A stretch of 64,000 nt of DNA. Origin: Brevibacillus panacihumi W25. Its GTDB lineage: Bacteria > Bacillota > Bacilli > Brevibacillales > Brevibacillaceae. A program made the translations under genes and the position numbers. Below the pieces are notes generated by a model that was given only the letters and a program-made list of their open reading frames with translations, was not told where the DNA came from and searched no databases. The DNA lies in assembly GCF_000503775.1 (NCBI RefSeq), contig NZ_KI629785.1, forward strand, positions 248,001-312,000, read 5' to 3'. Below are positions 1 to 7,455 of this stretch, in pieces; position 1 is the stretch's first letter, and the number at the start of each line of letters is the position of its first letter.

Positions 1-181
1 CAGTAGCTCTTTTCATCACCATCGCCAACAGAGCAGTTTTGGTCACGGTCTCTTCTGACAATTCCTGCTCAATCATCGTCACGATCGTCGTTGTCTTGAA
101 TTTTTCAGTTTGTAAAATATGTACGTTCATCCCATTGATTTGGGAGCTTGTAAATGCGATCTCGTGTACTTGGGTCCCCAT
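1..181 (-). CDS. yfmF: M16-family peptidase-like protein, YmfF type (partial, N-terminal 60 residues)
   Basis: The gene runs off the left edge, so only the N-terminus is present. The visible protein starts MGTQVHEIAF and contains INGMNVHILQTEKFKTTT, which resembles the N-terminus of the YmfF/YfmF branch of M16 zinc-peptidase homologues. These often lack the catalytic HxxEH motif and are linked to elongation factor P 5-aminopentanol modification in Bacillus. The start at 181 follows an AGGGAG Shine-Dalgarno. A ymfF-type gene close to ymfC (GntR) and spoIIIE matches B. subtilis gene order, which supports the call. The catalytic region lies outside the window, so activity cannot be judged. Confidence 0.6.
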   Translation of the reverse strand, partial: MGTQVHEIAFTSSQINGMNVHILQTEKFKTTTIVTMIEQELSEETVTKTALLAMVMKRAT

Positions 182-218
182 ACATGATTCTCCCTTCTGC
201 GTCAGATCACTCCCCTCT

Positions 219-224
219 ATTGTA
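219..224 (-). promoter_or_regulatory. candidate -10 box for the yfmF-like gene
   Basis: On the minus strand this reads TACAAT, about 40 bases upstream of the start at 181 and just after the terminator of the preceding small gene. No good -35 is visible at 16-18 bases, so this is a weak call. Confidence 0.25.
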
Positions 225-272
225 ACCAATTGACAGGCAGGCGAGTAACCAAAACTTGTATGAAAATGTAAA

Positions 273-294
273 AGAGGAGCAGATTCGCTCCTCT
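273..294 (-). terminator. Rho-independent terminator after the 51-residue protein gene
   Basis: An 8-bp perfect stem (AGAGGAGC at 273-280 with GCTCCTCT at 287-294) and a 6-base loop lie 6 bases past the stop codon at 301. On the minus strand the stem is followed by a short T-rich tail (TTTTACA). Confidence 0.75.
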
Positions 295-300
295 CAGGCT

Positions 301-456
301 TTAAAAATCTGTATAATCCCACTCGCGGACTTCATCAGGAAGCATTTTCTCCTCAACAAAACGGCCGCAATCAGATTCCAGACAAAGCATTCCGTCCAAG
401 TGATCATCGTGAAACGGGAGACCGTGGTTTCCGCCACAGTAAGGACATGTCCACAT
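301..456 (-). CDS. small Cys/His-rich protein, 51 residues, possible zinc ribbon
   Basis: The translation begins MWTCPYCGGNHGLPFHDDH and ends EWDYTDF. It has Cys at 4, 7, 25 and 30 and His at 11, 16 and 19. CPYCGG is a typical zinc knuckle, and the second pair (C25, C30) is spaced CLESDC, so a metal-binding fold is likely but unproven. A very strong Shine-Dalgarno (AAAGGAGGG) sits 6 bases before the ATG at 456, and a clean terminator follows the stop. Both argue for a real gene even though it is short. I do not recognise a named family. It lies between the M23 peptidase gene and the M16-like gene with its own terminator. Function unknown. Confidence 0.7.
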   Translation of the reverse strand: MWTCPYCGGNHGLPFHDDHLDGMLCLESDCGRFVEEKMLPDEVREWDYTDF

Positions 457-511
457 GAAGAGCCCTCCTTTCATTCGTAAAAGAACATGCTCTTCTTAGT
501 TTGTCCCATTT

Positions 512-1678
512 TTATGAAAGACCTGTGACTTTATGGCGTTCCCAGAAACGAAGATACGGGTAAGGATCGATCGCCTGATTGTTCCGGGCAAGATAGAGCC
601 CAAAATGCAGATGAGGAGAAAACACACCGGTTGTCCCCGGTTTGCCATAGCCAGTCGCCCCGACGAAACCAATCAATTGCCCGGCTTTGACATGACTCCC
701 TACTTGCAGTCCTGGAGCATAAGCGAGAAGATGGGCGTAATACATCTTGTAGGCCCCGCCTGCATCTGTAATGTTGATGCGCCAGCCGCCATATGTATTC
801 CATCCAATTCGGTTAATCGTGCCGGAGGATACGGCATAGACGGGGGTTCCACTCGGTGCCATAATGTCGACTCCCTCATGAGAACGCACGGTCCCATTCC
901 CGCTTTCCGTCCATTCGCGGTCGGAACCATAGCTCGAGACAAACGGTTCGTACCCGCTATGCGCGGCAAATGGAAAGACAAAATGGTCCCGCAGCAATCG
1001 CTGATCACCGGCAACATTGGTTGGTCTAAGCTCAGCTTTCTTAGCTTGATCGGTGAGATAGAGAACTTGTCCGGCCAGCAAGGTATCAGAGGACAAGTTA
1101 TTGTTTTTCATCAATGTATCTATGCTGACCTGATAGCGCTTGGCAATCAGATAAAGGCTGTCCCCTGTCTGTACCACATACGGGTTCGTAGCACTTGCTG
1201 TTGTTTGTTTGGCTTTTGGTGTCCAAACGGCTGCTACACGTGAGACGGCATTCCACTCCACTCGATAACCCAGTGCTTCACTCACGAAGCGAACCGGGAT
1301 TAGTGTCCGTCGATTCACAATTGTAGCGGGAACATCAAGCGAGACTTGTTCTCCGTCTATATGGGCAAAAGAACGATCGATCGGAATAATGATTTTTTTA
1401 TGCTCTTTCCTGATTTCCACCTGGCGTTTTTGCGCGTCATAACCAACCTTGGCCCCTGTTTTTTCCGCAATGGCCCGAACCGGTACCAGCATGCGGCCAT
1501 TTTTTTGCAAGGGCTGTACATCTGTCTCAATTCCAATCCCGTCGATCATCAGAGAAATCTCCGGTCCTGGCTTCCCCCTTGCATCCACGCTCTGCACCCA
1601 AAGTCCGGCAATCAAGAAAAAAACGCCTAGAATTCCCGACCATAGACGGATGCTGTCTGTATGTATACAGCGATTCAT
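512..1678 (-). CDS. secreted M23 metallopeptidase with copper-amine-oxidase-N-like and LysM domains
   Basis: 388 residues. A signal or anchor segment covers about 12-30. Two copper-amine-oxidase-N-like repeats follow (about 41-150; note NGRMLVPVRAI and RRTLIPVRFV), then a LysM peptidoglycan-binding domain (about 167-209, YVVQTGDSLYLIAKRY). The C-terminal M23 endopeptidase domain (about 240-375) has zinc ligands H267 and D271 (SHEGVD) and H358, with H316 and H356 as the other catalytic histidines (PHLHFG). It should cleave cell-wall peptide cross-links outside the membrane. The ATG at 1678 follows AGGGGGAGGG. The gene is separate from the transporter genes upstream (81-base gap). Its exact role, vegetative or sporulation, cannot be told from sequence. 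Confidence 0.88.
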   Translation of the reverse strand: MNRCIHTDSIRLWSGILGVFFLIAGLWVQSVDARGKPGPEISLMIDGIGIETDVQPLQKNGRMLVPVRAIAEKTGAKVGYDAQKRQVEIRKEHKKIIIPIDRSFAHIDGEQVSLDVPATIVNRRTLIPVRFVSEALGYRVEWNAVSRVAAVWTPKAKQTTASATNPYVVQTGDSLYLIAKRYQVSIDTLMKNNNLSSDTLLAGQVLYLTDQAKKAELRPTNVAGDQRLLRDHFVFPFAAHSGYEPFVSSYGSDREWTESGNGTVRSHEGVDIMAPSGTPVYAVSSGTINRIGWNTYGGWRINITDAGGAYKMYYAHLLAYAPGLQVGSHVKAGQLIGFVGATGYGKPGTTGVFSPHLHFGLYLARNNQAIDPYPYLRFWERHKVTGLS

Positions 1679-1759
1679 CTAATCCCTCCCCCTGTGCTAT
1701 GCTTTCGAAGCCATTATCACACAGGGATGGAGCCGGGTTCTAGGCGTAAAAAATGTTAA

Positions 1760-2716
1760 CTAGCGTGATCCTGTCTCGTACGGTTTACCAAGTGCTGCAG
1801 GAGCACTGGATCGCCCTACGAAACCTGCCATGACGAGAATCGTCAAGACGTAAGGGAGCATGAAGATAAATTCGGTTGGTACGTATTGGGTCAATCCGTA
1901 CACCTGCACCAGCGCTTTGATAGCTTGTGCGATCCCGAAGAATAGTGCCGCTCCCATTGCACCGGCAGGGTGCCACTTCCCAAATATCAGGGCGGCGAGA
2001 GCGATAAAGCCTTGCCCGGATATCGTGTTGTGGGAAAAGTTGCTCGTCGTGGTCAAGGTGATGGTCGCACCACCCATCGCAGCCAGAGCACCACTGATCA
2101 TAACTGCAATATAACGCATTCTCTTGACGTTAATTCCGACGGTGTCTGCTGCACGCGGATGCTCCCCTACCGCACGCAGGCGGAGTCCAAAGGAGGTCTT
2201 GAACAGCAAGAACCATGTCAGGAACACGATGATAAATGCGAGAAAGCTGGTAGGGTACGCCTCGAATAGAGCATGACCGAGGTAGGGAATCTGGGCCAAG
2301 CCCGGTATTTCCCATTTATCGAAAACCTCAGTAAGTGTCGTAGTTTGACCGGCCCCGTTGTAAATGATTTTGGTCAAATAGACAGCTAATCCTGCAGCCA
2401 AAAAGTTAAGTGCCACACCGCTTACCACCTGGTCGGACTTGAATGTAATGGACGCCACGGCATGAGGCAAGGCAAAAATGGCGCCGGCTATCGCTGCGGC
2501 GACAAATCCGATCCAAGGTGCAATCGAGCCGGAATCCTGTATGACGTTGGTGATAACGGCACCGGTGAATGCACCGATAATCATCATTCCCTCGAGCGCG
2601 ATGTTGACTACCCCAGACCGCTCCGAGTAAAGTCCTCCCAATGCCGCAAAAATCAAGGCAGTGGAAAACACGATGGTATCATGAACGAGGTTACTGGCGA
2701 CGGTTGCCCAATCCAT
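1760..2716 (-). CDS. nupQ: ABC transporter permease, nucleoside/BMP type (NupQ-like)
   Basis: 318 residues, almost all hydrophobic segments, with the BPD_transp_2 pattern of the branched-chain amino acid/ribose/nucleoside permeases. The early segment (ALGGLYSERSGVVNIALEGM) and LRAVGEHPRAADTVGINV are characteristic. It is the second membrane subunit of the importer formed with the genes at 2716-3786, 3779-5320 and 5410-6471. Its ATG shares one base with the stop of the upstream permease (TGATG), implying coupled translation. By homology with B. subtilis NupNOPQ the substrate is likely a nucleoside; that is inference. Confidence 0.88.
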   Translation of the reverse strand: MDWATVASNLVHDTIVFSTALIFAALGGLYSERSGVVNIALEGMMIIGAFTGAVITNVIQDSGSIAPWIGFVAAAIAGAIFALPHAVASITFKSDQVVSGVALNFLAAGLAVYLTKIIYNGAGQTTTLTEVFDKWEIPGLAQIPYLGHALFEAYPTSFLAFIIVFLTWFLLFKTSFGLRLRAVGEHPRAADTVGINVKRMRYIAVMISGALAAMGGATITLTTTSNFSHNTISGQGFIALAALIFGKWHPAGAMGAALFFGIAQAIKALVQVYGLTQYVPTEFIFMLPYVLTILVMAGFVGRSSAPAALGKPYETGSR

Positions 2717-3786
2717 CAGTTTCCACCCTCCTTCTTCTTCAAAATAGGCTTCACAAAAACTTTCACGATTCCATGTGCGGCCACGAAGAAGATGACGGAC
2801 GCGATGACGACACGAATTAATTCGACGGGCACTCCTGCCGTAAATTTGATGCCCGCTGCGCCAAAGCTGAGGATTCCAAACAGGATCGCTCCCAGGATAA
2901 CCCCGATAGGCGTATTGCCACCGATCAGGGCAACCGCAATACCATCAAATCCGTATCCCGGCTGTGCAGTAAGAATCGCCTGGTAATGGAAAACACCTAG
3001 AATCTCCGCAGCCCCGCCAATCCCCGCAAATAGACCGCTAATGAACATGGCTTTAATGACATTGCGATTGACGTTCATGCCTGCGTATTCGGAAGCATGC
3101 GGGTTTAGACCAACAGCACGCAGTTCGTATCCGGTTCTCGTTTTCCACATAATAACATAAAAGAAAATGGCGGCCAGAACGGCAATTAACGTGCCCCAAT
3201 GCAAGCGGGCATTGTCAAACATCTGTGATAACCAGGTAATCGTGATGATCGCTGAATCATGGACCATCTCAGAGCGTTGCTGCCCTTTTGGGACGAAGAA
3301 GGAATTCATCACCCAGTTGGCGAGATAAAGTGCAATCCAGTTCATCATGATGCTTGTAATGACTTCGTTCACACCGCGTTTTGCCTTCAAGTAACCTGCG
3401 ACGGATCCCCATAGCCCCCCTGCAATCGCACCTGCCAGGATCGCGAGTGGCGCATGGATGAATGCCGGAAGCTCAAAGGCGACGCCAACTGTTGTCGCAG
3501 CTACCATGCCAACAATAAATTGACCTTCCGCACCAATATTAAACAGCCCAGTTCGGAACGCAAAGGCGACTGCGAGCCCCGTAAAAATCAAAGGGGTAAT
3601 TTGGCGGATTGTTTCCCCGAAATTGTAGGCGCTGCCAAATACCTTTTCAACGAGGGCAGTATAAGCCAGAATCGGGTTAAATCCACCCGCCAGCATGGCA
3701 ATCGCGCCAACCAGCAGGCCAAGGATGATAGCAATGACCGGGACGAGGAACGATTCCTTGGTAAAAACGGCAATAGCTTTATTCAT
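2716..3786 (-). CDS. nupP: ABC transporter permease, nucleoside/BMP type (NupP-like)
   Basis: 356 residues with about ten predicted membrane segments and the same family signature as its partner (RTGLFNIGAEGQFIVGMVAA; LRAVGLNPHASEYAGMN). It pairs with NupQ to form the membrane channel of the importer. The start at 3786 follows a GGAGGAGG and overlaps the end of the ATPase gene by 8 bases. The product resembles B. subtilis NupP (YufP) in length and layout. Substrate assignment to nucleosides is by family and operon context only. Confidence 0.88.
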   Translation of the reverse strand: MNKAIAVFTKESFLVPVIAIILGLLVGAIAMLAGGFNPILAYTALVEKVFGSAYNFGETIRQITPLIFTGLAVAFAFRTGLFNIGAEGQFIVGMVAATTVGVAFELPAFIHAPLAILAGAIAGGLWGSVAGYLKAKRGVNEVITSIMMNWIALYLANWVMNSFFVPKGQQRSEMVHDSAIITITWLSQMFDNARLHWGTLIAVLAAIFFYVIMWKTRTGYELRAVGLNPHASEYAGMNVNRNVIKAMFISGLFAGIGGAAEILGVFHYQAILTAQPGYGFDGIAVALIGGNTPIGVILGAILFGILSFGAAGIKFTAGVPVELIRVVIASVIFFVAAHGIVKVFVKPILKKKEGGN

Positions 3787-5320
3787 CGATTCCTCCTCCT
3801 TGCTTGCGATTTCCGCCAGACATCATCAAGCCCAGCTCTTGCTCTGTGGTCGACTTCGCATCGACGATCCCTACGATCTTTCCTTCGTAAATCACGGCGA
3901 TTCGGTCGGAGACATTGATAATCTCGTCCAGCTCCAGGGAAAGCATCAATACCGCTTTACCTTTGTCCCGCTGATCGACAAGTCTGCGATGAATGAACTC
4001 AATCGCGCCGACATCCAAGCCGCGCGTCGGCTGAGCCGCAATCAAAAGATCCGGATTTTTATCCACTTCGCGGGCGATGATCGCTTTTTGCTGATTTCCC
4101 CCGGACAAGGCCCGTGCCGGTGTGTGGATGCTCGGTGTACGCACATCGAATTCCTCGATCAGTTTCGCTGCATGCTTGTCAATGGCTGCATAGTCGAGGA
4201 AGCCGTTCTTGTTGAACGTGGGATGAAAATACGTCTCCAACACCATATTCTCACTCATGGTGAAATCAAGAACCAACCCGCGCTTGTGGCGATCCTCCGG
4301 AATGTGCGACAAGCCTGATTCGGAGATGTCACGCGGCGTATGGTTGGTGATATCTTTGCCGTTCAGAAGAACGCGGCCCGAATCAGCTTTGCGCAATCCC
4401 GTCAAGACCTCGATCAGCTCACTCTGCCCGTTGCCATCCACCCCGGCGATCCCCAGAATCTCTCCGGAACGAACTTCGAAGCTGATGCCGTTTAAGGCGT
4501 TTACTCCCCGATTTCCGCGCGTGACGACGTTCTCTACTTGCAGGATCGGTCCCTTTGGCTGTGCTTCCTGCTTGTCCACACTGAAGTTTACTTCCCGTCC
4601 GACCATTTTGGCTGCCAAATCATCTGGATTGGTGTCTTTCACCTTGAGGGAATCGATGACCTTGCCTCGGCGGATGATTGTCACTGAATCGCACACTGCC
4701 ATGATTTCTTTCAGCTTGTGCGTGATCAGGATAATCGTTTTTCCTTCCTTGACGAGGCTCTGCATGATTTCAATCAGCTCATTGATTTCCTGCGGTGTCA
4801 AAACAGCAGTAGGCTCATCAAAAATGAGAATGTCAGCGCCGCGGTACAGGGTTTTTAAAATCTCAACCCGCTGCTGCATTCCTACGGAAATCTGTTCGAT
4901 TTTCGCATTTGGGTCCACTTTCAAGCCATATTGATTGGAAAGTTCCTCCACAGCCTTTACAGCCTTCTTAATATCTATCTGTAACCCGCTTTTCGGTTCA
5001 TTTCCTAACACAATATTTTCTGTCACAGTAAATGTCTCAACCAACATGAAATGCTGATGCACCATGCCAATCCCCAGCTCGTTCGCAACGTTGGGACTGG
5101 TAATCTTAACCGGCTTCTCGTTAATGAGGATTTCGCCTTCCTCCGGTTGATAAAGACCAAATAGAACGTTCATCAGTGTAGATTTACCTGCGCCGTTTTC
5201 ACCAAGCAGCGCATGTATTTCCCCTTTTTTCACGGAAAAAGAAATGTTGTCGTTGGCAACAATTCCGGGGAAACGCTTCGTTATTCCTCTCATTTCAACA
5301 ACAGTTTTTACCGATTCCAA
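3779..5320 (-). CDS. nupO: ABC transporter ATP-binding protein, duplicated ATPase (NupO-like)
   Basis: 513 residues with two tandem ATPase domains. The first has Walker A GENGAGKST (about 40-48), signature SVGMQQR and Walker B LIFDEPTAVL. The second has a degenerate Walker A (GVDGNGQSE), signature LSGGNQQK and a changed Walker B (LLIAAQPTRGL, no DE pair), as is usual in the sugar/nucleoside subclass, so the second site probably binds but hydrolyses poorly. The start is TTG at 5320, preceded by GGGGTGAACG; no better ATG with a ribosome site exists. It energises uptake by NupP/NupQ. Confidence 0.87.
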   Translation of the reverse strand: MESVKTVVEMRGITKRFPGIVANDNISFSVKKGEIHALLGENGAGKSTLMNVLFGLYQPEEGEILINEKPVKITSPNVANELGIGMVHQHFMLVETFTVTENIVLGNEPKSGLQIDIKKAVKAVEELSNQYGLKVDPNAKIEQISVGMQQRVEILKTLYRGADILIFDEPTAVLTPQEINELIEIMQSLVKEGKTIILITHKLKEIMAVCDSVTIIRRGKVIDSLKVKDTNPDDLAAKMVGREVNFSVDKQEAQPKGPILQVENVVTRGNRGVNALNGISFEVRSGEILGIAGVDGNGQSELIEVLTGLRKADSGRVLLNGKDITNHTPRDISESGLSHIPEDRHKRGLVLDFTMSENMVLETYFHPTFNKNGFLDYAAIDKHAAKLIEEFDVRTPSIHTPARALSGGNQQKAIIAREVDKNPDLLIAAQPTRGLDVGAIEFIHRRLVDQRDKGKAVLMLSLELDEIINVSDRIAVIYEGKIVGIVDAKSTTEQELGLMMSGGNRKQGGGIDE

Positions 5321-5357
5321 CCACGTTCACCCCGTTTTTATGGGTCTAGTAGGTAAA

Positions 5358-5390
5358 GAACAAGGCCAGTTGCTCGAACCAGCCTTGCTC
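5358..5390 (-). terminator. intercistronic hairpin between nupN and nupO
   Basis: A 14-bp stem (5358-5371 with 5377-5390, three G-U pairs on the minus-strand RNA) with a 5-base loop lies 19 bases past the nupN stop. It is followed by TTTACC, a weak U-tract. It probably acts as a partial terminator or mRNA stabiliser, giving more binding protein than ATPase and permeases. Confidence 0.6.
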
Positions 5391-5409
5391 GCTTACAGCC
5401 TCGTCATCA

Positions 5410-6471
5410 TTACTCAGCAGGGACTTTGATTTCACCTTTGACGATTTTTTCCTTGTACTCGTCAACCAGCTTCAATACGTCTGCTGGAACGTTTTTGGTG
5501 GATGTATCAGCCAAGCCTACACCGTCTTCAGCCAAGCCCAGCCATACGATTTTGCCACCTTCAAATTTACCGTCGATCACGTCTTTGGATACACGGTGTA
5601 CTGCTTCATCTACGCGTTTTACCATGGAAGTCAATGTGATGTCGTCGCCAAATGTCAGGGATTGGTCTTTGTCAACACCGATTACCCAAACGTCTTCACC
5701 TTTGGATTTGCGGTTTTTCCCTTCATTGAACACGCCGTCGCCAGTACCGCCAGCTGCGTGGAAGATGATGTCTGCGCCTTGACCGTAGATTTGGGAAGCA
5801 GCAGATTTTCCTTCATCTGGCTTATCGAAGAAACCAGTGTAGATTTTGATTACTTCAACGCTTGGATCGGCAGCTTTTACCCCTGCTTCAAAACCAAGCT
5901 CAAAGCGTTTGATTACCGGGATTTCTACGCCGCCAACAAAACCGACTTTTTTCGTTTTGCTCATTTTCGCAGCTACGACTCCAGCCAAGAAGGAACCCTC
6001 ATGTTCTTTGAACAGAACGGATTCTACGTTTGGAGCGTCAACCTCAGCATCGATGATTGCCAGTTTCGAATTTGGATTTTCATCCGCTACTTTTTTCAGA
6101 TGGTCACCCATCAAGAAACCGATACCCCAAGTCAGATCCCAACCGTCTTTTACAAACTGGGTCAGGTTCGGTACATAGTCTGCATCACTCGTAGATTGCA
6201 GGAAGTTCACATTGCCTTCTGGCAGATTCAGATCTGTACGAAGTTTTTGCAGTCCTTCCCAAGCGCTTTGGTTGAAGGAGTTGTCGTTTACGCCACCAAC
6301 GTCCGTAACCATACCGACTCTTGCCGTTGCTGCCGGTGCCGGTGCTGCTCCTTCTGTGCCACCTGCGTTTCCTGTTTGTCCTTGAGGTGCTTCTGTTTTG
6401 CTGCCGCAACCAGCCAGTAAAAGCGAGAGGCTGAGGGTTGCAACAGAGAGGACGGAAAGAACCTTTTTCAT
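5410..6471 (-). CDS. nupN: BMP-family substrate-binding lipoprotein (NupN-like)
   Basis: 353 residues. A lipoprotein signal peptide ends in LAGC with lipidated Cys22, followed by a Gly/Ala/Pro/Thr linker (about 24-50) and a PnrA/BMP periplasmic-binding fold starting VGMVTDVGGVNDNSFNQSAW, the family hallmark. It should capture the ligand outside the membrane and deliver it to NupP/NupQ. It is the first transporter gene of the operon and follows the GntR regulator by 39 bases, which suggests control by that regulator. B. subtilis NupN binds guanosine; the ligand here is inferred to be a nucleoside. Confidence 0.88.
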   Translation of the reverse strand: MKKVLSVLSVATLSLSLLLAGCGSKTEAPQGQTGNAGGTEGAAPAPAATARVGMVTDVGGVNDNSFNQSAWEGLQKLRTDLNLPEGNVNFLQSTSDADYVPNLTQFVKDGWDLTWGIGFLMGDHLKKVADENPNSKLAIIDAEVDAPNVESVLFKEHEGSFLAGVVAAKMSKTKKVGFVGGVEIPVIKRFELGFEAGVKAADPSVEVIKIYTGFFDKPDEGKSAASQIYGQGADIIFHAAGGTGDGVFNEGKNRKSKGEDVWVIGVDKDQSLTFGDDITLTSMVKRVDEAVHRVSKDVIDGKFEGGKIVWLGLAEDGVGLADTSTKNVPADVLKLVDEYKEKIVKGEIKVPAE

Positions 6472-6510
6472 GCGAGATTACCCCCTGTTTTTGATAGAAA
6501 TGAAAATTGT

Positions 6511-7236
6511 TTACATCCGTCTGCGAACGACATGGAAGTGAATCTTGTCTGCCCGAAAGTAGTTGTGGGAATACAAGATCGGCCGCTCGTTCTCATCATA
6601 GTGGATCTGCTCGAGCAGTAACAATGGAGTGGATCGATCACAGTGCAGCAGGTTGGAAACCTTTTCATTGTAGCCCATCGGTTCGATCTGGGCGACTGCA
6701 TACGTGATCCTGATTCCTGTAGTACTCTCCAACCATGTAAAGATGGATTCTCCCCCTGCGGAATAACCTTTGGACGCAAGATGTGCGGGAATACGGTCGA
6801 TACAATAAACCACGGGCAATCCATCAGCGGTGCGAATACGCTCGATCATCAATACGCCTTCGCCCTGCTTCAGGGATAGTCTTTTCCGCTCCTCTTCTCC
6901 AGACTCTTCAAAAGCAGTCTTCAAAATCATCGTCCCCGCCTTGTACCCTTGACGCTCTATCGCGTCTGTCACACTAAAGAGTTCCCCAATTCCTCCAGAA
7001 AAAACAGGTTTGGAGTTAATAAAGGTGCCCACTCCGTGTCGGCGAATGACGATTTTCTCTTCTTCCAGAAGGCGGAGCGCCTCGCGTAGCGTCGCCCTGC
7101 TTACGCCCAACTGCTTTGACAGTTCGGCTTCTGACGGAAGTCGCTCACCAGGCCGCAGTTTCCCAGACTCGATATCGCTCTTGATTTTATCCATTACCAA
7201 GAGAAACAAAGAGCGAGAATTCCCTTTTATGCTCAT
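6511..7236 (-). CDS. ymfC: GntR/HutC-family transcriptional regulator (YmfC-like)
   Basis: 241 residues: an N-terminal winged helix (about 10-75; LPSEAELSKQLGVSRATLRE is the recognition region) and a C-terminal UTRA ligand-binding domain (about 90-240), typical of the HutC subfamily. The start at 7236 is preferred over the ATG two codons upstream, because AGGAG is 9 bases from it, and because the resulting N-terminus MSIKGNSRSLFLLV matches my recollection of the YmfC start. Being first in line before nupN, it probably senses the transported compound or a derivative and controls the importer. Confidence 0.85.
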   Translation of the reverse strand: MSIKGNSRSLFLLVMDKIKSDIESGKLRPGERLPSEAELSKQLGVSRATLREALRLLEEEKIVIRRHGVGTFINSKPVFSGGIGELFSVTDAIERQGYKAGTMILKTAFEESGEEERKRLSLKQGEGVLMIERIRTADGLPVVYCIDRIPAHLASKGYSAGGESIFTWLESTTGIRITYAVAQIEPMGYNEKVSNLLHCDRSTPLLLLEQIHYDENERPILYSHNYFRADKIHFHVVRRRM

Positions 7237-7277
7237 TGTCATTCACTCCTGCTGTCCACTAGCCATTCCAACAGGTA

Positions 7278-7292
7278 AGACGTCAGACCTCT
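7278..7292. promoter_or_regulatory. candidate operator for the GntR regulator
   Basis: A 15-base interrupted inverted repeat on the minus strand (AGA-n-GTC-T-GAC-n-TCT) lies about 42 bases upstream of the GntR start and downstream of its promoter. The GTC/GAC core resembles HutC/NagR-type sites. Inference only. Confidence 0.35.
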
Positions 7293-7339
7293 ATTTCCTG
7301 AAAGACGGCATAACAACAATTTCCTTTAATCTCGTAAGA

Positions 7340-7368
7340 ATTTTAACCTAGGGGCGAACATCATGCAA
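7340..7368 (-). promoter_or_regulatory. sigma-A promoter of the gntR-nup operon
   Basis: On the minus strand TTGCAT (7363-7368) is 17 bases from TAAAAT (7340-7345). It lies about 100 bases before the GntR start. Its -35 overlaps the foot of the hairpin at 7365-7415. Confidence 0.65.
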
Positions 7369-7415
7369 GCCATATTTTCGTGAACAACATTGCTGTTATC
7401 GAAAACATGGCCTGC
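7365..7415. terminator. long hairpin between ftsK and gntR
   Basis: The 16-base arms 7365-7380 and 7400-7415 pair fully (two G-U pairs on the minus-strand RNA). The loop has an inner AACA/TGTT stem. The T-run (7416-7420) follows the hairpin on the plus strand; read from the minus strand the run precedes it. It may still end ftsK transcription, but the canonical orientation would stop plus-strand transcripts. Confidence 0.5.
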
Positions 7416-7455
7416 TTTTTACTTCACCGTATTTCTCTTTATTGGGTAAATATGG

